The position numbers were made by a program, and so were the translations under genes. A model generated the notes under the pieces. The model saw only the letters and a program-made list of their open reading frames with translations, was not told the DNA's origin and ran no database searches. A stretch of 7,516 bases of DNA from an uncultured Succinivibrio sp. (lineage in GTDB: Bacteria > Pseudomonadota > Gammaproteobacteria > Enterobacterales > Succinivibrionaceae), in assembly GCA_900767695.1 (NCBI GenBank), contig CAAGAC010000091.1:1-7516 (forward strand), in the 5' to 3' direction. Shown here piece by piece: positions 1 to 5,931 of the stretch; the stretch's first letter is position 1, and every line of letters begins with the position of its first letter.

Positions 1-1043
1 CGTCCGAAGGCCTTGAACAGGGCCTCTATCTGGTGGTGGCAGTTGCCCGAGGTCACCTTCATGTGGAGGGTGAGCCCCATGGCGACCGAGAGCGACTCGA
101 AGAAGTGCGGCACCATCTGGGCGGGCATCTGTCCGGCCTTGTCGCGGGTGAACTCGGCGTCGAAGCTGAACTCGTGGTGCGGCCTGCCCGAGATGTCGAG
201 CGCCACGCCCACGCCGTCCTCGTCGGTCTGGTCGGCGAAGACCCAGGCGCAGACCTCGTCCATGGGCAGGACGAAGCCGAAGCGGCCGATCCCGCGCTTG
301 TCGCCGAGAGCCTTGAGCAGGGCCTGTCCCAGCGCGATGCCGGTGTCCTCGATGGAGTGGTGCTCGTCCACCTCGAGATCGCCCTTGACCCTGGCCTCGA
401 TTGAGATCCCGCCGTGGGTGGCTATCTGATCGAGCATGTGGTCGAAGAAGCCCATGCCGGTGTCGAAGCTGCTGTGCGAGGGATCGTCGAGGTCCACGGA
501 GATGGTGATCTGGGTCTCGCGGGTGTTGCGCACCACGGTCGCGGTGCGGTGGGCCGAGAGGATCGTGTCGGCGATCCTCTCCCAGCCGTTCTTCTCGCGG
601 TCGTAGCGGATCCCCTTGATCCCCATGTTCTCGCCCATCTCCACGTCCTTCTGGCGATCGCCGATGAAGTAGGAGTGCTCGCGGTCCCAGGAGAGATCGC
701 GCAGGTAGGGCATCACGAGGCCGAGCTTGGGCTTGCGGCACTCGCAGTTGTCCTCCTCCTTGTGCGGGCAGATCAGGATCTGGTCGAAGCTGACGCCCTG
801 GGACTCCAGGGTGTCGACGATGAGCGCGTGGGGCCTGGTGAAGGTCTCAAGCGGGAAGGAGTCGGTGCCAAGGCCGTCCTGGTTTGAGACCATGACAAAA
901 CTGTAGCCTGCGGCCTTGAGGCGCAGGAGCGACGGGATCACCATCGGCTCGAACACCACCTTGTCGCAGGAGTCGACCTGCTCGTCGGAGGGTTCTGCGA
1001 CCAGTGTCCCGTCGCGGTCGAGGAAGAGGTACTTCTCAGCCAT
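1..1043 (-). CDS. hisB: Bifunctional HisB: histidinol-phosphatase / imidazoleglycerol-phosphate dehydratase, 3' end cut by window edge
   Basis: Cytoplasmic enzyme of histidine synthesis: the C-terminal domain dehydrates imidazoleglycerol phosphate and the N-terminal HAD domain dephosphorylates histidinol phosphate. My translation from ATG at 1043 gives 347 codons without a stop. The HAD domain (about 1-165) shows DRDGT with D9 and D11, SNQDGLGT at 53-60, a Cys-His-Cys-Cys zinc set (C92, H94, C100, C102) and IGDRQKD at 127-133. The dehydratase domain shows FFDHMLDQIATHGG (199-212), DEHHSIEDTG (226-235), ALDISGRP (281-288) and a late CHHQIEALFKAFG. By comparison with E. coli HisB (355 aa, from memory) about 20 C-terminal residues are missing beyond base 1. 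Oddity: about 12 extra residues between MDE (261-263) and ALDISGRP, a stretch containing ADQTDEDGVGV. The ATG overlaps the hisC stop within ATGGCTGA, which suggests translational coupling. The fused form is typical of gammaproteobacteria. Confidence 0.95.
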   Translation of the reverse strand, partial: MAEKYLFLDRDGTLVAEPSDEQVDSCDKVVFEPMVIPSLLRLKAAGYSFVMVSNQDGLGTDSFPLETFTRPHALIVDTLESQGVSFDQILICPHKEEDNCECRKPKLGLVMPYLRDLSWDREHSYFIGDRQKDVEMGENMGIKGIRYDREKNGWERIADTILSAHRTATVVRNTRETQITISVDLDDPSHSSFDTGMGFFDHMLDQIATHGGISIEARVKGDLEVDEHHSIEDTGIALGQALLKALGDKRGIGRFGFVLPMDEVCAWVFADQTDEDGVGVALDISGRPHHEFSFDAEFTRDKAGQMPAQMVPHFFESLSVAMGLTLHMKVTSGNCHHQIEALFKAFG

Positions 1044-2115
1044 TGGCGCAGCCTATCTCATTGAGGACTCTCATGCACTCGGAGAGCTCCTCCTCGGAGC
1101 CTATCGAGATGCGCACGCAGTCCTTGAGCCCCGGCTTGTCCTCGAACGAGCGGAGGATCACGCCGTGCTGGGCCTCGCCCTGGAAGACGGCCGGGCCGTC
1201 CTTGAAGCGCGCAAGCACGAAGTTGCCGGTCGAGGGGAACACCTCGGTCACCAGGGGATTGGCCTTGAGATCCGCGCGCAGGCGCGAGCGCCTCTCGTTG
1301 GCGCCCTCGACGCGCTTTCTCATGAGGCCGATGCCCATCGGGGTCAGGGCCTGGCAGGCGATCTGCGCCACGGGATCGCAGATTGGGTACGGGTCGATGA
1401 CCTTGAGCATGTTGCGGATCACCTCGGGATTGGCGATGGTGAAGCCGCAGCGGATGCCCGCGAGCGCGAAGGCCTTTGAGAGGGTCCTGGTGACGATGAG
1501 GTTGTCGTAGTCGCTGACCATCGAGATCAGATCCGATCCCTCGGGGGCGAACTCGATGTAGGCCTCGTCGAGCACGATGAAGGTGTCGGGCATGGCCTTG
1601 AGCGCCTTCTCAAGCTCCTCGCGCGGGAAGAGCGTGCCAAGCGGGTTGGCGGGGCTGTCGATGAAGACCGCCTTGACGCGGAAGGGCGCGGCTTTTGCCG
1701 CGTCGATGAGCGCCTGGGCCGTGAGCGAGAAGTCATCGCCGCGTTTCGCGTGCGCGACCTTGACGTTGTTGGTGTGCGCCGAGACCTCGTACATGCCGTA
1801 GGTGGGAGGCGCGGTCATGATCCCCTCGTCGCTCTCCACGAAGGTCCTGATAATGAGGCCGATGGCCTCGTCCGAGCCGCGGGAGGCGAGCACCTGGTCC
1901 TTGCGCATGCCGACGTAGTCGGAGTACTTCTCGATGAGATCGTGCGGCTGGCAGTCGGGGTAGCGGTTGAGCGAGGTCGAGTTGAGCAGGTAGGCCTCGG
2001 ACTTGGGCGACTCGTTGGCGTTGAGGAAGGTGTGGCCGTGGCCGCCGATGCGCCTTGCCGACTGGTACGGGGTTAGCGCGCGGACGTGCCGCGTGACGTT
2101 CTTTCCAATGTCCAT
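1036..2115 (-). CDS. hisC: Histidinol-phosphate aminotransferase
   Basis: PLP-dependent fold-type I aminotransferase that converts imidazole-acetol phosphate plus glutamate to histidinol phosphate in the cytoplasm. From ATG at 2115 the protein is 359 aa, against 356 in E. coli. Visible motifs are LNANESP (31-37), SPANPLG with N157 (154-160), VLDEAYIEF with PLP-binding D183 and Y186, TLSKAFALAGIRCGF with the Schiff-base lysine K214 and R222, and VRISIG with substrate-carboxylate R335. A longer in-frame start at 2157 exists, but it would lie inside hisD. The ATG at 2115 has an AAGGAGG five bases upstream and gives the usual family length, so I chose it. The hisD stop lies 13 bases upstream, and the gene overlaps hisB by 8 bases at its 3' end. 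Nothing essential appears to be missing. Confidence 0.97.
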   Translation of the reverse strand: MDIGKNVTRHVRALTPYQSARRIGGHGHTFLNANESPKSEAYLLNSTSLNRYPDCQPHDLIEKYSDYVGMRKDQVLASRGSDEAIGLIIRTFVESDEGIMTAPPTYGMYEVSAHTNNVKVAHAKRGDDFSLTAQALIDAAKAAPFRVKAVFIDSPANPLGTLFPREELEKALKAMPDTFIVLDEAYIEFAPEGSDLISMVSDYDNLIVTRTLSKAFALAGIRCGFTIANPEVIRNMLKVIDPYPICDPVAQIACQALTPMGIGLMRKRVEGANERRSRLRADLKANPLVTEVFPSTGNFVLARFKDGPAVFQGEAQHGVILRSFEDKPGLKDCVRISIGSEEELSECMRVLNEIGCANG

Positions 2116-2128
2116 CTTCTCCTCCTTG

Positions 2129-3415
2129 CTACTTGATTTCCCCGGTGCGCACGGCAACCGCGTTGCGGTGCGCGCCCAGGCCCTCGGCGTCGGCCAGGGC
2201 CTCGACCACCTTCGCGATGCCCATCAGGCCCTCGCGGGTGGCGTGCTGCACGGTGTAGCGGCGGCGGTAGTCCGCAGTGCCCAGCGCTGAGCATGTCTTG
2301 GCGTAGCCGTAGGTGGGCAGGGTGTGGTTGGTGCCCGAGGCATAGTCGCCAAGGGACTCGGGGGTGTACGCCCCCACGAAGATCGATCCGACGTTGCGGA
2401 TGCGCCCGAGGTAGCCCTCCGGATCCTCGACCTGGAGGATGAGGTGCTCGGGGGCGTAGTCGCAGGCGATGGCGCAGGCCTCGTCTACGCTCCTGGCGAC
2501 GACGGCGTGCGAGTGCGAGAGCGACTTCTCCGCAATCTCGCGGCGCGGAAGCCTCTGCACCTGGCGCTCGACCTCGGCTAGGGTCTTCTTTGCAAGATCG
2601 TGCGAGACGGTCACGAGGAGCACCTGCGAGTCGGGGCCGTGCTCGGCCTGCGAGAGCAGGTCGGCTGCCACGTATGAGGGATTGGCGCTGTCGTCGGCGA
2701 CCACCATGACCTCCGAGGGGCCGGCCGGCATGTCGATGGCCGCGCCATTGGGATCATTGGACACGAGGCGCTTTGCCATGGTCACGAACTGGTTGCCCGG
2801 CCCGAAGATCTTGAGGACGCGGGGCACGGTCTCGGTTCCGTAGGCCATAGCGGCAATGGCCTGCGCGCCGCCTAGGCGGAAGATCCTGGTCACGCCTGAC
2901 TTGCGCGCGGCGTAGACGATGGCGTCGGAGACCGGAGGAGGAGAGCAGAGGATTATCCGCTCGCAGCCTGCGATCATCGCGGGCACCGAGAGCATCAGCG
3001 CGGTCGAGACTAGCGGCGCGCTGCCGCCGGGGACGTAGAGGCCCACCGACTCGATGGCGTGCTCGCGCAGCGAGCAGGTGATCCCGGGCCATGTCACGGC
3101 CTCGACGTGCGCAGGCTGCTGGCACATGTGGAAGGAGCGGATGTTGCCCCAGGCAACGTCTATGGCCTCCTTGAGCTCGGGGCTGAGCCTTGAGCAGGCG
3201 GCGTCCTGCTCCTCTTTGGACATCTCGATGCTGCCGCCCTCGTAGTGGTCGAGGGTCCTGGAGAACTCCATGAGGGCATTGTCGCCCTCGGCGCGGATGC
3301 GGGAGATGATGCCCTCGACAATGCCCTGGACCTTGGCAGAGCTTGCCTGGGCGGGGCGGGTGAGCAGCGCCTTCTGCTGCTCGGGGGTTATCTCATTCCA
3401 GTTGGAAACTTCCAT
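2129..3415 (-). CDS. hisD: Histidinol dehydrogenase
   Basis: Zinc- and NAD-dependent enzyme that oxidises L-histidinol in two steps, via histidinal, to L-histidine. The ORF encodes 428 aa, close to the 434 of E. coli HisD. All expected residues are present with a constant offset of minus three from E. coli (numbering from memory): zinc ligands Q256 and H259 in LLSQAEHGPDSQ, D357 in ESLGDYASGTNH and H416 in EGLGAHRNAV, plus the catalytic pair E323-H324 in APEHL. FGPGNQFV (204-211) and DMPAGPSE (228-235) are further family signatures. The ATG at 3415 is preceded by GAGGAGG, which overlaps the hisG stop region, with a 10-base gap to that stop, so it is translated from the shared his mRNA. The gene looks intact and ordinary. 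Confidence 0.98.
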   Translation of the reverse strand: MEVSNWNEITPEQQKALLTRPAQASSAKVQGIVEGIISRIRAEGDNALMEFSRTLDHYEGGSIEMSKEEQDAACSRLSPELKEAIDVAWGNIRSFHMCQQPAHVEAVTWPGITCSLREHAIESVGLYVPGGSAPLVSTALMLSVPAMIAGCERIILCSPPPVSDAIVYAARKSGVTRIFRLGGAQAIAAMAYGTETVPRVLKIFGPGNQFVTMAKRLVSNDPNGAAIDMPAGPSEVMVVADDSANPSYVAADLLSQAEHGPDSQVLLVTVSHDLAKKTLAEVERQVQRLPRREIAEKSLSHSHAVVARSVDEACAIACDYAPEHLILQVEDPEGYLGRIRNVGSIFVGAYTPESLGDYASGTNHTLPTYGYAKTCSALGTADYRRRYTVQHATREGLMGIAKVVEALADAEGLGAHRNAVAVRTGEIK

Positions 3416-3425
3416 CGCGCCCTCC

Positions 3426-4355
3426 TCAGTCGAGCATCTTCTCGATGGGCACCACGAGGATCGAGGTGGCGCCGAGCTTCTTGAGCTGCTCGAGCGTCTC
3501 CCAGAACACCTTCTCGCGGGAGACCACGTGCATCGCGACGCGGTCAGGGTTGCCGTCCAGCGCGATGATCGACGGGTTCTCGGCGCCCGGGAGGATCTTG
3601 CGGATCTCCTCGAGCCTGGCCTTGGGGGCGTTCATCATGATGTACTTGCTCTCGACGGCGGCCATGATGCCCTTGAAGCGCTGGACGAGGATGTCGAGCA
3701 TGCGCTGCTTCTCAGGGTAGAGCGGCTGGTCGCGGGATATGAGCACGGCCTTGGAGGTGTAGACGGTCTCGACCTCCTTGAGGCCGTTGGACTGCAGCGT
3801 CGCACCGGTGCAGACGAGATCGCAGATGGCGTCGGCAAGGCCGGCCCTCGGGGCGACCTCGACGGAGCCGTTTAAAATCACGGCCTTGTAGCTGACGCCC
3901 TGGGTCTTGAGCACCCTGCGCAGGAGGAAGGGGTAGGTGGTGGCGATCTTCTTGCCCTCGAGATCCTGAAGCCCGTGCCACTCCTCCTCGGAGGGGACGG
4001 CCACGGAGAGGCGGCAGTCGCCGAAATTCATGATCATGACCTGGGTGTAGCCGGTGGGCATGCCGTCGACCTGGCGCTGCATCGCGGTCTCCTCGAGGAC
4101 GTTCTGGCCGACGATGCCGAGGTCGACGACGTGGTCCATCACGAGGCCCGGGATGTCGTCGTCGCGCACGCGGAGAATGTCGATGGGCAGGTTCTCGGCA
4201 TGGGCAAGCAGATGATCGCGGCTCTCGTTGAACTTAAGGCCTGCGGCCCTGAAGAGCTTCTCGGTGTCGTCGGTGAGGCGCCCGGACTTCTGGATCGCGA
4301 TGCGCAGGCGCTTCTTCTCCGCGCCCTGCTCGCTGCTTGCTGTGGTAATGCTCAT
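3426..4355 (-). CDS. hisG: ATP phosphoribosyltransferase, long form
   Basis: First committed and feedback-regulated step of histidine synthesis: ATP plus PRPP gives phosphoribosyl-ATP. The product is 309 aa from ATG at 4355; E. coli HisG has 299, the extra residues being at the N terminus. The core begins at RLRIAIQKSGRL (16-27), followed by DILRVRDDDIPGLV (59-72) and the PRPP-binding region from EVAPRAGLADAICDL to TGATL (166-187). A C-terminal regulatory ACT-like domain (about 230-309, ending SILVVPIEKMLD) marks the long, hexameric, histidine-inhibited form that needs no HisZ. An in-frame TTG at 4373 would add six residues; I prefer the ATG because it is a standard codon, has AAAGAG nearby, and E. 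coli HisG starts close to the core. It is the first gene of the operon, after an untranslated leader with possible attenuation. Confidence 0.96.
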   Translation of the reverse strand: MSITTASSEQGAEKKRLRIAIQKSGRLTDDTEKLFRAAGLKFNESRDHLLAHAENLPIDILRVRDDDIPGLVMDHVVDLGIVGQNVLEETAMQRQVDGMPTGYTQVMIMNFGDCRLSVAVPSEEEWHGLQDLEGKKIATTYPFLLRRVLKTQGVSYKAVILNGSVEVAPRAGLADAICDLVCTGATLQSNGLKEVETVYTSKAVLISRDQPLYPEKQRMLDILVQRFKGIMAAVESKYIMMNAPKARLEEIRKILPGAENPSIIALDGNPDRVAMHVVSREKVFWETLEQLKKLGATSILVVPIEKMLD

Positions 4356-4390
4356 GATTGTCTCTTTAAACAATGGGTTGAATTATTCAG

Positions 4391-4428
4391 AAAAACGCGC
4401 GCACGGCTGCCTCGGCAGGCAGTTGTGC
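4391..4428 (-). terminator. Terminator-like hairpin in the hisG leader (candidate attenuator)
   Basis: Read on the minus strand, GCAC-AA-CTGCCT pairs with AGGCAG-CC-GTGC around a GCCG loop (4401-4428). This gives a 6-bp upper stem and a 4-bp lower stem separated by a 2x2 mismatch. Five T residues (4391-4395) follow after a five-base GC spacer. The element lies 36 bases before the hisG ATG, where an attenuator terminator would be expected. The GC spacer before the T run and the internal mismatch make it weaker than a textbook terminator. No run of His codons was found upstream, so control by a leader peptide is not supported. Confidence 0.45.
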
Positions 4429-4453
4429 GGCAAATCACATATTAGCACAAAGG

Positions 4454-4493
4454 GCCATGCCCCCACCTTGGACGGGGGCCGCGCGCGCATGGC
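4454..4493 (-). promoter_or_regulatory. Nested hairpin and possible antiterminator segment in the his leader
   Basis: Two nested inverted repeats are visible: CCCCC/GGGGG (4460-4464 with 4474-4478) inside GCCATG/CATGGC (4454-4459 with 4488-4493). In addition, minus-strand bases 4488-4479 (GCGCGCGCGG) can pair over 10 bp, with one G-U, with minus-strand bases 4406-4397 (CCGTGCGCGC). The latter is the 3' foot of the terminator-like hairpin. The two structures would exclude each other, as antiterminator and terminator do. The segments are low-complexity GC repeats, so chance pairing is a real alternative. No clear promoter upstream on the minus strand was identified. Confidence 0.3.
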
Positions 4494-4635
4494 TCCAACG
4501 CCTTAAAACCCCGATGAAATTTCTCACAAAGGGCGGCGGTAGGTGGCGCGGACGCTTCCTTGCGTCGATATTCAAGGTGAAGGGGAAGCGAAAACGGCAG
4601 GGGAAGCTTATTGAGCGAAAAGGCAGGAGGCGGCC

Positions 4636-4878
4636 ATGGCAGATGTCCTGTATCCGGTGCTGCTGCGCCCGGGCCTGAGCCCGGCGCAGCTGGTGTTCAA
4701 CCGGCGCGTGAGCGAGGTCGCCAGGGCGCGCCGCGCGAAGTGGCGCGGCGAGGGAAGCGAGCAGGAGGAGGTCGAGGACGACTCGGCGCTCTCCGAGGAG
4801 GCCTCCCGCGCAGCCGGCGCGCTCAAGGGCGGACAGGGCGGCAGGCGGCTTGGCTCCTCGCTTGATGAGAGGGCCTGA
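4636..4878 (+). CDS. Small hypothetical protein (80 aa), acidic middle
   Basis: I do not recognise this protein. Support for a real gene is a perfect AGGAGG (4625-4630) five bases before the ATG, and codon choice with mostly G or C in the third position, rich in CTG, CTC, GAG and GCC like the neighbouring genes. The product starts MADVLYPVLLRPGLSPAQLV, continues with a basic stretch (VARARRAKWRG, about 28-38), an acidic stretch (SEQEEVEDDSALSEEASR, about 41-58) and a Gly/Arg-rich tail. It has no signal peptide, membrane segment or cysteine, so it is probably cytoplasmic and partly disordered. It is divergent from hisG and 458 bases before dhaM, with no obvious partner. Overlapping ORFs exist on both strands in this GC-rich DNA, so a spurious ORF remains possible. 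Confidence 0.55.
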   Translation: MADVLYPVLLRPGLSPAQLVFNRRVSEVARARRAKWRGEGSEQEEVEDDSALSEEASRAAGALKGGQGGRRLGSSLDERA

Positions 4879-4915
4879 GCAGGCGGCAGCGAAAGCCTGC
4901 CGGGGCACCCCGGCA
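4879..4915 (+). other. Two overlapping, mutually exclusive hairpins after the small CDS
   Basis: Directly after the TGA at 4876-4878, GCAGGC (4879-4884) can pair with GCCTGC (4895-4900). An overlapping perfect inverted repeat, TGCCGGGG/CCCCGGCA, spans 4898-4915. The two share bases 4898-4900, so they cannot both form. Neither is followed by a T run on either strand. They could act as an end-of-message structure for the small gene but are not convincing intrinsic terminators. Confidence 0.35.
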
Positions 4916-4951
4916 AATTGGAAAATTGAAGCTAAATTCCAAGGCGAGGAA

Positions 4952-4975
4952 CGGGGGCGCGAAAAGGCGCCCCCG
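4952..4975. other. Perfect 9-bp GC hairpin
   Basis: CGGGGGCGC (4952-4960) and GCGCCCCCG (4967-4975) are perfect inverted repeats around a GAAAAG loop. The strand of action is unclear because no T run follows on either side. It lies between the small CDS and the dhaM promoter region and may stop or protect a transcript. Confidence 0.4.
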
Positions 4976-4978
4976 CGT

Positions 4979-5170
4979 GCGCCTTGCGTGCTGCCAAGGG
5001 CTCCTGCCGCAGCGTTCAAGGCGCCTGACGCTGACGCGGATCTGGAATTTCACAGGCGCAGTCTGGCGCCAAAAACGCTCCAGGTTGTGCCTGATGCCGC
5101 AATTTGATGCAAAAAATCATAATTAACAATGTGAACGCACTGGATTTGGCATAAGATGGGATAATCATGA
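4979..5170 (+). promoter_or_regulatory. Non-coding stretch ending in an AT-rich patch, likely dhaM promoter region
   Basis: No supported gene is seen here. A weak stem, CAGCGT (5010-5015) with ACGCTG (5028-5033), is present. From about 5101 the base composition turns clearly AT-rich against a very GC-rich background. Three -10-like hexamers appear: CATAAT (5118-5123), TAAGAT (5152-5157) and GATAAT (5160-5165). None has a good -35 at the right distance. TTGGCA (5146-5151) resembles a -35 but has no matching -10 about 17 bases on. This is a plausible promoter for dhaM, but the exact site cannot be fixed. Confidence 0.35.
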
Positions 5171-5336
5171 CAGGCTGATGGCGCGGCATGGTGCTAGTGG
5201 CGCCGGCCTTTTGCGTGAGTGCGTCCGTGACGAGAGGCTCCGGCCCGCTATGCGGGAGAACGCGAAGACATGCGCCGCGGCAGCGGGATCCTCCGGTGCC
5301 CTGGCTTGACAGAAGAATATACAAAGGAGTTTACCG
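5171..5336 (+). other. Long untranslated leader before dhaM
   Basis: If transcription starts near the AT-rich patch, dhaM has a leader of about 160-170 bases. It contains a small hairpin, CCCGC-TAT-GCGGG (5244-5256), and ends in the ribosome binding site AAAGGAG (5323-5329), seven bases before the ATG. I compared it by eye with riboswitch signatures I know (fluoride, TPP, FMN, cobalamin, glycine) and with 4.5S and 6S RNA and saw no match. ORFs crossing it on either strand look spurious. Confidence 0.3.
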
Positions 5337-5744
5337 ATGATCGGAATTGTTGTTGTGTCCCACAGTCCCAAGGTGGCCGAAGGCATCTGCGACATGGTCC
5401 AGCAGATCTCGTCGCGCGACGGCAAGAAGATGCCCATCTACGCAGCCGGCGGCACCAAGGACGGCAGGCTCGGCACTGATCCGCAGATCGTGCTCGAGGC
5501 CATCAAGAAGGCCGATCAGGGCGACGGCGTTGTCGTCCTCGCCGACCTCGGCTCGGGCGTCATAAGCTCGCAGGCCGCCATCGCGATGCTCGAGGAGCCG
5601 CTGCGCTCCCGCGTGCGCATCGCCGACGCGCCGATCCTCGAGGGCGCCATCGGCGCCGGCGTCGAGGCCGCGTCCGACTCCAAGTGCTCGCTCGATCTGG
5701 TGGTCTCCACTGCCGAGGGCGCGCGCCAGCTCCACAAGAAGTAA
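5337..5744 (+). CDS. dhaM: DhaM, single-domain EIIA-like phosphocarrier of the PTS-dependent dihydroxyacetone kinase
   Basis: DhaM takes phosphate from the PTS protein HPr and passes it to ADP bound on DhaL, which then phosphorylates dihydroxyacetone held by DhaK. This 135-aa protein has the mannose-EIIA-like fold signature: IVVVSHSPKVAEGI at the N terminus, with His9 as the predicted phosphorylated residue, AAGGTKDGRLGTD (36-48), VLADLGSGVISS (67-78) and PILEGAIGAG (99-108). The start is set by AAGGAG seven bases upstream. The length matches stand-alone DhaM of Gram-positive type; E. coli DhaM is much longer because HPr- and EI-like domains are fused to it. No dhaK, dhaL or regulator is adjacent, which is unusual since these genes normally cluster, so the partners must be elsewhere or the protein serves another acceptor. 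A strong hairpin follows, suggesting a single-gene transcript. Confidence 0.9.
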   Translation: MIGIVVVSHSPKVAEGICDMVQQISSRDGKKMPIYAAGGTKDGRLGTDPQIVLEAIKKADQGDGVVVLADLGSGVISSQAAIAMLEEPLRSRVRIADAPILEGAIGAGVEAASDSKCSLDLVVSTAEGARQLHKK

Positions 5745-5761
5745 TCCCTCCTTGGGAAATG

Positions 5762-5795
5762 GCCGAGGGCGGGGCGCTTGCGTCCCGCCCTCGGC
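5762..5795 (+). terminator. Strong hairpin after dhaM, no T run
   Basis: Perfect 12-bp inverted repeat, GCCGAGGGCGGG (5762-5773) with CCCGCCCTCGGC (5784-5795). It extends inward by a G-U, C-G and G-C pair to a CTTG tetraloop, about 15 bp in all. It starts 17 bases after the dhaM stop. No U-rich tail follows on the plus strand, nor on the minus strand. It is therefore either an atypical terminator or a 3'-end protective structure. Confidence 0.55.
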
Positions 5796-5828
5796 GTGTC
5801 CGGGCCGCGCCCGCACGCAACGCGCATC

Positions 5829-5847
5829 CGCGCACGGCCCGTGCGCG
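5829..5847. promoter_or_regulatory. 19-bp perfect palindrome upstream of the SIMPL gene
   Basis: CGCGCACGG-C-CCGTGCGCG has perfect 9-bp arms around one base and ends 28 bases before the -10-like TATGAT. The position fits an operator or activator site covering or preceding the -35 region. In DNA this GC-rich, palindromes of G and C are easier to find by chance, so function is an inference. Confidence 0.3.
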
Positions 5848-5875
5848 CCGCGTGGTGCGCATTTCGGCGTTGGGC

Positions 5876-5881
5876 TATGAT
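5876..5881 (+). promoter_or_regulatory. -10-like element for the SIMPL gene
   Basis: TATGAT matches five of six consensus -10 bases and lies 50 bases before the ATG at 5932. The expected -35 position (about 5853-5858, TGGTGC) is poor, so expression may depend on an activator. The rest of the 5796-5931 gap is GC-rich and holds no supported gene. Confidence 0.35.
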
Positions 5882-5931
5882 CCCAGAAAGTCCCAGGCCC
5901 TGAAGGCCATCAAGTTCCGGAGGTTTCTCCC

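Noticed and set aside
2116..2157. Upstream in-frame start for hisC
   Set aside because: It would lie inside hisD; the ATG at 2115 has an AAGGAGG at good spacing and gives the family length with E. coli-like residue numbering.
4356..4373. TTG start extending HisG by six residues
   Set aside because: ATG at 4355 is a standard start and already leaves a longer N terminus than E. coli HisG.
4446..4534. Direct repeat CACAAAGGGC at 4446-4455 and 4525-4534
   Set aside because: Only ten bases, two copies, no symmetry or nearby promoter element; too weak to call a binding site.
4435..5019. 194-codon minus-strand ORF upstream of hisG
   Set aside because: It lies opposite the better supported small CDS, crosses hairpins and the his leader, has no family features and only one His near its end, so it is not a his leader peptide either.
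5128..5145. CRP-like half site TGTGA upstream of dhaM
   Set aside because: The second half site TCACA is absent at the required spacing.
5306..5311. Perfect TTGACA just before dhaM
   Set aside because: At 17 bases downstream there is only GTTTAC overlapping the ribosome site, so no -10 partner exists and transcription would start inside the gene.
5016..5324. 102-codon minus-strand ORF over the dhaM leader
   Set aside because: It crosses the AT-rich promoter-like patch, has no recognisable motif and its composition is unlike the neighbouring proteins.
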